DNA from: Streptomyces rimosus subsp. rimosus
GTDB lineage: Bacteria > Actinomycetota > Actinomycetes > Streptomycetales > Streptomycetaceae
Direction: 5' to 3'
NCBI RefSeq assembly: GCF_000720725.1
Contig: NZ_JOCQ01000038.1
Coordinates: 1 to 64,000, forward strand
DNA length: 64,000 bases
The notes below the pieces were generated by a model. It saw only the letters and a program-made list of their open reading frames with translations. It made no database searches and was not told where the DNA came from. Made by a program: the position numbers and the translations under genes. Position 1 is the first letter of the stretch. Every line of letters begins with the position of its first letter. Below, piece by piece: positions 53,573-61,600 of the stretch.

Positions 53573-53884
53573 CTACGCGGTGTCACACCCACTGCGAACG
53601 TCCTCGCCCAAGCGGAGGTCCGTACCGATGAGGGCAGAGCGCTTGCGGCATCCGCCAGGCGCGAACTTTGACTGGGGCATGAGGCAAAGCAGCACTTCTG
53701 CGACCTGGGGGATCAGCGCGCTGATGACCTTGTCCAGGCTCTGGCCACCCGCCTTGCCTCGAAACCAGGCATCACGCCCACCAGGACCGTTGGCCGGTTG
53801 CTGTAGCGACTTCGACTTGGCAAATTCTTCCAGATAGCCCAATGCCTCCACACTTTGGCTGTCTGTGGGAGGCATAGGCAGCAT
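53573..53884 (-). CDS. Small unknown ORF upstream of the CapA operon
   Basis: A 103-codon ORF (ATG 53884; alternative ATG 53875) with lower third-position GC than its neighbours. It has a helical N-terminal half (SVEALGYLEEFAKSKSLQQP, LDKVISALIPQVAEVLLCLM) and a Cys/Arg/Gly-rich end. No ribosome site is clear. It ends about 315 bases before the CapA start on the same strand, and an IS element lies directly 5' of it. It may be a small cluster protein or a chance frame; the gap down to CapA shows nothing else. Confidence 0.3.
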   Translation of the reverse strand: MLPMPPTDSQSVEALGYLEEFAKSKSLQQPANGPGGRDAWFRGKAGGQSLDKVISALIPQVAEVLLCLMPQSKFAPGGCRKRSALIGTDLRLGEDVRSGCDTA

Positions 53885-53909
53885 GCCCGACGCGCGGCGC
53901 TCGGACCTA

Positions 53910-53927
53910 GGCCGTTTCGTTTGGATC
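53910..53927 (+). repeat. Terminal inverted repeat, left end of the IS5-like element
   Basis: GGCCGTTTCGTTTGGATC, preceded by TA within CTAG. It lies 25 bases before the passenger ORF. Confidence 0.85.
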
Positions 53928-53952
53928 TTGCGAGGCTTGTCATACTTCCCGA

Positions 53953-54705
53953 GTGGAGATGCAAGCCGAGGAGGCAGCGCAGCGTTGGCTGGCTGATCAG
54001 GGTGTCAGCCAGGTGCGCGACGGGTGGGTGAGCGACGAGAAGCCGGACGCGTTGCTCACCGCCAACGAGGTAGCGCACGCTTGGGCCGGTGATGTGTTTG
54101 CCGAAAATCTGGATGCGGCCGACCAGGTGAGGTTGGCTTTCGGGCTGCTGGACCTCCTCGACGAGTACTGGGTCACGTGCGAGATCCGGTTCGCGAATGA
54201 GGACACGGAGGGCCCCCTGCCGGCTGACGTGCTGTGGGACGGCTACCGTCAGCGGCTGGAGGCAGACCGGGACGCCGGGGCCATCACCTACTCGCTGTGG
54301 GTGGACTGGTTCAAGGACCACGCCACGTCCGCGACGGCCTTCGCCGAAGTTCTCGGTAACGACATCGATCGGGTGGTGACCGAGCGATCGGAAGCCCTGC
54401 TCCGCCGAGCCCGTCGGGTTCTGCAGTGTTCGGGGCCGGTGCGCTGGACGGTGAAGGAGCTGACATACCGCACCGCCATACGGCTTCCTGCCCTGCACTC
54501 GGCTGTCTTCCGCGGCCTCCTGGCAAGTTTCCACGACGTCTACGGCGACCTGGAGCCGGCTGCCGCACTGACCTTCCTTTGCCAGCTGGATCTCCCCACG
54601 GACACTCAGCACCTTGCCGAACTGCGCCACGTACTCGCCGCCGGGCACAAGAACCACTACCGCAGCCCTGGTGCCTGGGACGATGCGCTTCACTCCTGCT
54701 CCTGA
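53953..54705 (+). CDS. Passenger gene inside the IS5-like element, unknown function
   Basis: A 250-residue protein starting at GTG 53953 or ATG 53959, only 25-31 bases from the left inverted repeat. It looks genuinely coding: EAAQRWLADQGVSQVRDGW, ANEVAHAWAGDVFAENLDAA, AFGLLDLLDEYWVTCEIRFA and YSLWVDWFKDHATSATAFAE. It is acidic, helical and soluble, with no nuclease, toxin or resistance motif recognised. Its stop overlaps the transposase stop by 16 bases tail to tail, so it travels with the element. Transcription probably starts at the IS end. Confidence 0.65.
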   Translation: MEMQAEEAAQRWLADQGVSQVRDGWVSDEKPDALLTANEVAHAWAGDVFAENLDAADQVRLAFGLLDLLDEYWVTCEIRFANEDTEGPLPADVLWDGYRQRLEADRDAGAITYSLWVDWFKDHATSATAFAEVLGNDIDRVVTERSEALLRRARRVLQCSGPVRWTVKELTYRTAIRLPALHSAVFRGLLASFHDVYGDLEPAAALTFLCQLDLPTDTQHLAELRHVLAAGHKNHYRSPGAWDDALHSCS

Positions 54706-55555
54706 GCCGTTGGCCTGGCAGACCAAAGAAAGATGCCCGCGATGTGCAGTCCGGCCAGGTAGATGGTTGCGGTCTTCTCGTAACGGGTGGCGATGCCCCG
54801 CCACTGCTTCAGACGGTTGATGCAGCGTTCGACGGTGTTGCACTGCTTGTATGCCTCGCGGTCGAAGGCGGGTGGCCTGCCGCCTTGACTGCCGCGCCGC
54901 AGCCGGTGGCCGAGTTGATCCGCCGGAACCGGGATCACAGCGCGGATTCCGCGCTTGCGCAGGTGCTCACGGATCGCGCGGGAGGAGTACGCCTTGTCGG
55001 CCAGGACCACGTCCGGCCTCGTGCGGGGACGTCCTCGCTGCCGAGGGACGCGGAGGCGGGCCATGACGTGATCGAAGACGGGCGCGTCACCGGCCTGTCC
55101 GGCGGTGAGCACGAAGGCCAGTGGCCGACAGTGGGCATCGGAGGCGAGGTGGATCTTCGTGGTCAGTCCGCCGCGAGACCGGCCAATGGCATTGTCATCG
55201 GGCTCGCCGGTCGGGGCCCCTTTTTGCGGGCCCCGGCTGCGTGCTGGTGAGCGCGCACGACAGTGGAGTCGACCGAGACGGCCCAGCTGAGGTCTTCCTC
55301 GGCGTCGGCCTGCGCGATGAGCGCGGTGAACACCCGCTCCCAGGTGCCGTCGATGGCCCACATCCGCAGCCTGTTGTAGACGCCCCTCCAGTTCCCGTAC
55401 TTCTCGGGCAGGTGGACCCACTGCGATCCGGTCTGGAATTTCCAGGCGATCGCATCGATCACCTCACGGTGATCCCGCCACCGGCCGCCCCGCTGCGGTG
55501 TCCGGTTTGGCAACAACGGCTCGATCCACGCCCACTGCACGTCAGTCAACGGCAC
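54690..55555 (-). CDS. IS5-family transposase, two ORFs joined by programmed -1 frameshift
   Basis: The upstream frame starts at GTG 55555 and reads VPLTDVQWAWIEPLLPN with the N-terminal DUF4096-like domain and the first Asp in AVSVDSTVVRAHQHAAGA; it stops at 55163. The second frame (ending 54690) carries GLTTKIHLASDAHCRPLAFV, the second Asp in VLADKAYSSRAIREHLRKRG, and the Glu in TVERCINRLKQWRGIATRYE: a complete DDE triad. The switch site is a run of five A followed by four G near 55227, giving ARKKG then APTGEPDD. Such -1 shifting is normal for this family, so the gene appears intact. Confidence 0.88.
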
Positions 55556-55575
55556 CCCCAGACCAACGATCAGGT

Positions 55576-55593
55576 GATCCAAACGAAACGGCC
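55576..55593 (-). repeat. Terminal inverted repeat, right end of the IS5-like element
   Basis: GATCCAAACGAAACGGCC, exact complement of the left end, followed by TA within CTAG. The 270 bases to the SDR gene hold a plus-strand frame (RPVTYAGRVKLPHDEPSKLA) that may be a gene fragment but has no start. Confidence 0.85.
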
Positions 55594-55868
55594 TAGCCGT
55601 TGCAGTTCGGTACTCGCAGCATGCATCCAGCTCCGACGGCCTGTGACCTATGCAGGCCGCGTCAAACTGCCGCACGACGAGCCCTCGAAGCTGGCCAGCC
55701 ATCTCGTCGGTGACACCGTCACCGACGAGGACTGCCTGGTGTACAGCCTGCGCGTAGACGGCCGCGATCTGGTACGGCCCTTCCTGCTGTCAGCCGCCTC
55801 CGGCCCATCGCTCCTGACCAGCGGCACTCGGGCACAGCAGACCAGAATAAGGCTAATGCCCGGGACTA

Positions 55869-56690
55869 TCAGAGTGCTGCATCGCCGCGTGGTGCGATAT
55901 GGAAGTCGAACGCGAGAGTTCCCGGATCAAGTGCTGTGGCCCCACCGTCTACGGTGAGTACTGCGCCATTGACATAGGATGCTGCTGGAGAGAGCAGCCA
56001 GCTGATCGCCTCCGCCACTTCACGCGGGTCGCCCGGCCGACCCATGGGCAAGAGTTTGGTTGCCTCCTCATACGCAGACTCCACACTGCCCTCCCTCAAC
56101 TTCGCTTCCACGGCAAAGCGCTCCATACGTCGATCGGCCATCTCGGTTCGTACCCAGCTGGGACATACGGTGTTGGCACGCAGCCCCTGACGTCCGTAGT
56201 CGACGGCAAGGGAACGGCACAGCTGCAGCAAGGCTGCCTTGGATGTGGCGTACACGGCGTTGCTCGCGCCGTTGCGGAGTGCGGACACCGACGCCACGGC
56301 AACCACCGACCCATGTGCCTCCAACAGGTGCGGGATCGCCGCGCGCAGGAGAAAAAGCGGACCGGTGACGTTCGTGCGCATCACGTCCTCCCAATCCTCC
56401 ATCGACAGGTCGCCGACCGCTCCGCCGCGCCCGATGCCCGCATTCAGCACAAGCCCGTCGAGTCGCCCGTAGGCGTCCAAGGCGGTGTGGACGAGACCGT
56501 CGGCGGCCTCCGGGTCACCCACATCGGACGGATATGCCAGCACCCCGGTCTCCCGTTCCAGGCGCCCTAGCGGTTCCGGTCGCCGTCCCGAGACGACCAC
56601 GCGGTGTCCACCCTCGCGAAGCAACCGGGCAGTGGCTGCCCCAATGCCCGTGCCCCCACCGGTCACGATGACGACTCGCCTGTCCTTCAC
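55869..56690 (-). CDS. Short-chain dehydrogenase/reductase (classical SDR)
   Basis: A 273-residue SDR with TGGGTGIG at residues 10-17, NAG near 86, catalytic Ser in VASVSALRNG (~135), YATSK near 152 and the FabG-like end ASYVNGAVLTVDGG. It is probably NADPH-dependent (SGRR after strand 2). It resembles 3-oxoacyl-reductase-like SDRs with broad alcohol/ketone substrates. It lies beyond the IS element from the nitrite-type cluster and on the same strand, so it could be a displaced cluster member, though nothing proves this. Confidence 0.9.
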   Translation of the reverse strand: MKDRRVVIVTGGGTGIGAATARLLREGGHRVVVSGRRPEPLGRLERETGVLAYPSDVGDPEAADGLVHTALDAYGRLDGLVLNAGIGRGGAVGDLSMEDWEDVMRTNVTGPLFLLRAAIPHLLEAHGSVVAVASVSALRNGASNAVYATSKAALLQLCRSLAVDYGRQGLRANTVCPSWVRTEMADRRMERFAVEAKLREGSVESAYEEATKLLPMGRPGDPREVAEAISWLLSPAASYVNGAVLTVDGGATALDPGTLAFDFHIAPRGDAAL

Positions 56691-56934
56691 TTCGGGTCAC
56701 CCTTCTATTCCTAGATCACAATGAGCGTTCGAGCGTAGACGGAGGTTACGCACTCAGAGCCTCGCTGCCGACGATGTTGAGACAGGGAGCTCGCCCGCTC
56801 GGTTACACACACGACAGAGTCCGGATCCCAGGCAGACAGAGTCGCGAGAGCAGATCGTCTCTCTCCTCGGCGACGCTGCGCGGGGGCTCGGCCGCGGTGA
56901 CGTGGGCGAGGTGCGCCTCCCAATCAGTCTTGGC

Positions 56935-57025
56935 CGAAGCGGAGGCGCGGCGGGCGTACAAGGCCGAGCAGGGGCGCCGCTGGTGCAGGCACAACCCGAA
57001 CGGCGCGGACGTGCGAAGGACCGCT
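56935..57025 (+). pseudogene. Decayed copy 3 (short) of the repeated Zn-finger-like hypothetical gene
   Basis: The frame reads EAEARRAYKAEQGRRWCRHN followed by PNGADV, matching the final block of copy 1 (AEARRAYQTEQRRRRYRHNQ) and copy 2. Only about 28 codons remain. The surrounding 56691-57059 stretch has no other gene. Confidence 0.55.
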
Positions 57026-57059
57026 ACCCCGGCCAGCAGCGCCGGCAGGCGGACCGTCT

Positions 57060-57560
57060 CTACACGCGCTGGTATTCGACGGTGGTGTGGCCGCAGCCCG
57101 CGGCCAGACGGCGCAGGGCGTCCCGCTCGGCACGGTCGATAGTGAGCGCCCAGCGGAGCTTGGTGCTGATCCAGTCGGCGGCGTACGTACAGCGCGCGTC
57201 GGCAAGCGGCGGCAGCCAGGTCGCCGGATCCTGGTCGGCCTTGGACCGGTTGGTCTTCGCGGTAACCGCCACCAGCGACCGGTCGGCGCCGAGGTCGTTG
57301 GCGTACGCCTCGCGGCGCGCCGCGGTCCACTGGGAGGCCCCGGAGTCCCACACCTCCGCGAGGGGCACCATATGATCGATGTCCAGGCCCTTGGGGTTCG
57401 TCACGGTCACGCCGTCGTAGTACGAGAACCAGCGGCCCGAGATGACCGTGCACTTCGGCCCGACCTCCGGGCGCTTCCGGGATTCGGCGATCAGTACCTC
57501 GGCGCGGGTGGAGCAGCCGTCCCGGTCGGCGTCGATCCAGTGCTTGAAGCTGGTGCGCTG
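57060..57560 (-). pseudogene. HNH endonuclease family protein (DUF1524-like), N-terminus lost
   Basis: The minus frame is open from about 57610 to TAG 57060. It reads RTSFKHWIDADRDGCSTRAE, GPKCTVISGRWFSYYDGV, then the HNH core GLDIDHMVPLAEVWDSGASQ and VAVTAKTNRSKADQDPATWL. The first His of DIDHMVPLAEVWDSG and the Asn of TNRSK are the metal-binding residues of secreted GmrSD-C/DUF1524-type nucleases. The signal peptide and start are missing because the 5' end is fused to an unrelated regulator fragment. The possible internal start GTG 57410 would lack part of the domain. Confidence 0.7.
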
Positions 57561-57562
57561 GC

Positions 57563-57766
57563 GCCGACCCGGTCGCCGACGCGGTCGCCTACCGCCAGGG
57601 CACGCTCTGGCTCAGCCTGGACGAACTCGCCGAGATGAACCGCAAGTTGCTCACGGTGCTGAGCCCCCTGCTCGCCAACCAACCAGAGCCGGGCCGCGCA
57701 CCGTACCTCCTCAGCCGCATCTTCTTCCCGGCCGGGCAGGCACCCGCTGACGAAGAGCACTCGTAG
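57563..57766 (+). pseudogene. C-terminal fragment of an ArsR-type regulator
   Basis: The frame reads AYRQGTLWLSLDELAEMNRK and LLTVLSPLLANQPEPGRAPY before LLSRIFFP and a stop at 57766. 'WRQGTLWLS.EEL.E......V..P....PGRTPYLLS.I.FP' is the usual end of Streptomyces HTH (ArsR-like) regulators. The HTH domain is absent and the 5' side joins the HNH fragment. Confidence 0.6.
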
Positions 57767-58655
57767 AGGCCGCATAGACGGACGGGGCGTGCTCAGCCGG
57801 CGTCGACCGGCTCGCCACCCCGGTCGCATAGCCTTCGGTACCCGGTTCAGCTGCCTGTCGATTCGCGGTTGGCTCAGACGCAGAACCATGTGGGGCAGGG
57901 AACGTGATGATTCTGACGCAGGCGATGGGCCGGCTGTGGGGCCGCCCCGGAAGCTGCCGGTGACCACGGCGTACGTGACGTTGCTCGGCGCCATTGCGGT
58001 GGCGGGGAGGGGTACGTGGTCTGCCACTCCGCCTGCCCGGTTGGGGGCCCGCCGGTGTGAAGCCCACGATCTGCCGGCGGACGCGGACGCATACGGACAC
58101 CGGTCGTTGGTCCTGCGGTTCGGTGCCGCTCCGGGACGCTTACAAGAGGTGCCGCCGCCGACATGAGGCGTCGCTTCACGCCGCCGTTTCCTCCGACGCC
58201 CAGCACGCCATTGACGGGATGGGCATCGCAGACCGCATGGACGAGCCGACCTTGGCGGCCCGCAGCCACCATGCCGTCCAGGCCTACCGCGAGAAACTCG
58301 CTCTGGAACGGCGCAAGTAGTTCCGTGATGTGCTGCTGCTCTTGGCTCTTCTCGTACCGATATCCAGGCTCCGGCTGCCCCGGCCACACCACGACGTGCG
58401 CAGGGGCGTGCTGGCTTTGTGACTGGAGTGGTTCAACGGGCTGGCTTACTGCGTGTACGGATCAAGGCACTCTCGCTTTGGCACGCCGCAACGTATCGGG
58501 TAACACAGGCCTGTGCTGCACGGCATCCGTCTACCTGAGTGCCACAACAGCACAGAGTGGCGTGGTTGCAGAGGGCGTGATGCCGACTTGAGGAACCGAC
58601 GTCGTGGTGAGAGCGTCCGATTACCTGACTGGTGATCATTGGGGGCGTTTCTCGC
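57767..58655. other. Gene-poor stretch before the RHS toxin gene
   Basis: About 890 bases with no supported gene. A plus-strand frame near 58137-58320 (HEASLHAAVSSDAQHAIDGM, ending EKLALERRK) is weakly protein-like and may be a relic. The toxin promoter should lie in the last part. Confidence 0.45.
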
Positions 58656-61600
58656 GTGGGTGTTGTGCTGCCGGGGTGGGCGGATGAGCTGCTGGACCTC
58701 ATCGGTGTGTCATGGCCGAATGTGGATGAGGACGACTACCGTGAGATGGCCAACGCCATGCGGGAGTTTGCCGACGACATCGACGAAGGCGCCGGCGAAG
58801 CTCATACCGCGATTGAGGGACTGATTGGCTCCTCGGGCGGTTCCCTGGCTGCCGAGGCATTGAACGCCCATTGGGGCAAGGTCAACGGCCAGCACCTCAA
58901 GGGCCTCGCAGACTGCGGCCGTATGGCGGCTACCGCCATGGACGGCGTGGCGGTCCTCATCGAGGGCGCCAAAATCGGTGCGCTGGTCCAGCTGGGAATT
59001 CTCGCAGCGGAGGTGATCGCGGCTCAGGCCGCGGCCCCCTTCACCTTCGGGCTGTCCGAACTGGGTGCGCTGGGGGCGACACAGGCGACCCGGATGATCC
59101 TCAAACGGTTGTTCAAGGAGGTCTGCCAGCAGGTCGCCGAACAGGTCATCAGCATCGCCTTGACTCCCGTCGAGGAAGCCCTCGGCGCGATGGTGGGTGA
59201 CCTGGTCGTCCAGCTCGGCGCTAACGCGCTGGGTGCCCAGAAGGGAGTGGACCTGGGCCGGACTGCCCAGGCGGGTAAGGAGGGCTTCGGGCAGGGCGTT
59301 CAGGATGCCAAGGACTCCGTCAAAGCCGCTGCCGGTGGCCAGATGGAGTTGCTCAGCGCCGGCAGCCTCCGTGGGGGAGGGGGAGGACTCGGTACCTCCG
59401 GCAGAGGAGGCAGCAGCTCGGGAGGCAGCGGAGGATTCAGCTTCGACAAGGATGAGCACCACCGGGCCGTGACGAGCCTGCAGAGTGCGGGCAAAACATT
59501 CCGCAACAAGGCGGGCGGCAAAATCGGCCGGGCCAGGAGCCACCACGGCCGTACCCGTGGCAAGGACGCCATCGCCGATGCGGCGAACGTGATGCTGGAC
59601 AAGGTCATCGAGGGGATCGAGGACGGCGTCAAGAAGACCGCCAAGCACCTCGACGACAACATGACCCGCGGCATCAAGCAGATGGCCAAGAACCATCACG
59701 AGAACGACAAGGGACTGGCCGACCACTTCAAGGGCCTCGGCAAAGGCGGCAAGGGCGACCCGAAGGGCCCGAACAGGGGCGGCTCAGATACTGGCGTGAG
59801 CGGTGGCGGAACGCCGCCGAACTCGAAGGACCCGCAGTCCAAGGGCCCCGCGAAGAGCAAGGCCGCCGAACAGGCGGATGCCGACCACCCGCACGACAAG
59901 ACCCGTAAGGACGAGGGAAAGTGCAGGGACGGCACTGACCCGGTCGACCTGGCTTCGGGCAAAGTCTTCCTCTCGCAGACCGATATCGTGCTGCCCGGCA
60001 TGCTGCCGCTGGCCTTCAGCCGTAGGTTCGAGTCATCGACCCGCATCGGACGGCACATCGGACCGTCGTGGTCCTCCACCATCGACCAGCGCCTGGAGAT
60101 CGACGACGAAGAGGTTGTCTTCGTCACCGAATCCGGCATGCTGTTGCGCTACGCCCATCCACAAGCCGGCGAGCAGGTACTGCCCAAGCACGGCCCCCGC
60201 TGGCCACTGCTGCGCACGGACCAGGGTGACTGGGCCGTCCACGACCCGCAGACGGGGCAGACCCGCTATTTCAGCGACGCCCTGCACACTCCCGGCCTGG
60301 CCCTGCCTGACGAGATCACGGACCGCAACGGGCACTGGATCGCCTTCGACTATGCGGATGAGACGGGCATCCCGTATGCGCTCCGCCACAGCGCCGGCTA
60401 CGAGCTGAAGCTGACCTGCGACGAGCACGGCCGTCTGATCACCCTGCACCTGGCAGACGCAGCCGACGACGGCTCGGATCAACTGATCAGATCCTACGGG
60501 CACGACGACGACGGCAACCTCACCACCGTCACCAACGCCACGGGCGCGATCACCAGATTCGAGTACGACTCCGAGCACCGGATGACCGCCTGGGTCGACT
60601 CCAACGGCTCCCGTTACGAGTACACCTACGATCACCGCCACCGCTGCCTCACCCAATCCGGCGCCGAGGGACACCTTGCGAACCGGTTCACCTACGGCGA
60701 GGCCGACCCCGAAACCGGACACCGCACCACCACTCACACCAACGGAGAAGGCTCTTCGACCCGGTACCTCGTCAACGAGCGTCTTCAGGTCATCGCAGTC
60801 ACCGACCCGCTCGGAAACACCACGCGCACCACCTACGACGCGCACGACCGCCCCCTGCAGATCACCAATCCCCTCGGCCACACCACTCACCTCGCCTACG
60901 ACGAGAACGGGCACCTCGTCTCCCTCGTCCACCCGGACGGTTCGACCAGCACCGCCACCTACACCGGCCTCGGCCTGCCGGCGGAGGTCACCGGCCCGGA
61001 CGGCCAGAGCTTCCGCCAGGAATACGACGCCAAGGGCAACCGGATCGCGGTCACCGACCCCGCGGGCCGTACCACACGCTTCACCCACGACGAGCGCGGT
61101 CACCTCACCTCGGTCACCGACCCACTGGGCAGTACCAGCCACGTCGAATGCGACCGGGCGGGCCTGCCGCTGACCGTCACCGACCCGCTCGGCGCCGTCA
61201 CGGTCTTCTGCCGGGACACCTTCGGCCGCACCACGTCCACAACGGACCCGCTCGGCAACATCACCCACTACCAGTGGAACCCCGACGGGCTCCTCACCTC
61301 CCGCTCCAACCCGGACGCCACCCAGGAATCGTGGACCTACGACGGTGAGGGCAACTGCACCTCCCACACCGACCCTATGGGCCAGGTCACCACCTTCGAA
61401 TACGGCCACTTCGACCAGCTGAAGGCGCGTACCGGACCGGACGGCGCACGCCACGAGTTCGTGCACGACACCGAACTCAAGCTCATGAAGGTCATCAATC
61501 CCCAGGGTCTGACCTGGCGCTACGAGTACGACGCAGCCGGACGGCTGATCTCCGAGACGGACTTCGACGCCCGCACCCAGAGCTACACACACGACGCTGC

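Larger units (their letters stand above)
53909..55594. mobile_element. IS5-family (IS427-like) insertion element with a passenger gene
   Basis: The ends are perfect 18-bp inverted repeats GGCCGTTTCGTTTGGATC, at about 53910-53927 and complementary at 55576-55593. They are flanked on both sides by CTAG/TA, the target duplication expected for this family. Inside lie a two-frame transposase (minus strand) and a 250-codon plus-strand ORF of unknown function, arranged tail to tail with overlapping stops. At about 1.7 kb it is twice the usual IS427 size. The ends are identical, which suggests recent movement. Confidence 0.8.

Noticed and set aside
53363..53671. 102-codon plus-strand ORF in the gap upstream of CapA
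   Set aside because: No ribosome site or family, overlaps the minus-strand small ORF, and composition is not clearly coding.
55600..55868. Plus-strand gene reading RPVTYAGRVKLPHDEPSKLA
   Set aside because: Protein-like for about 70 codons but with no start, ribosome site or recognised family; possibly the end of a gene cut by the IS, yet the left flank does not continue it.
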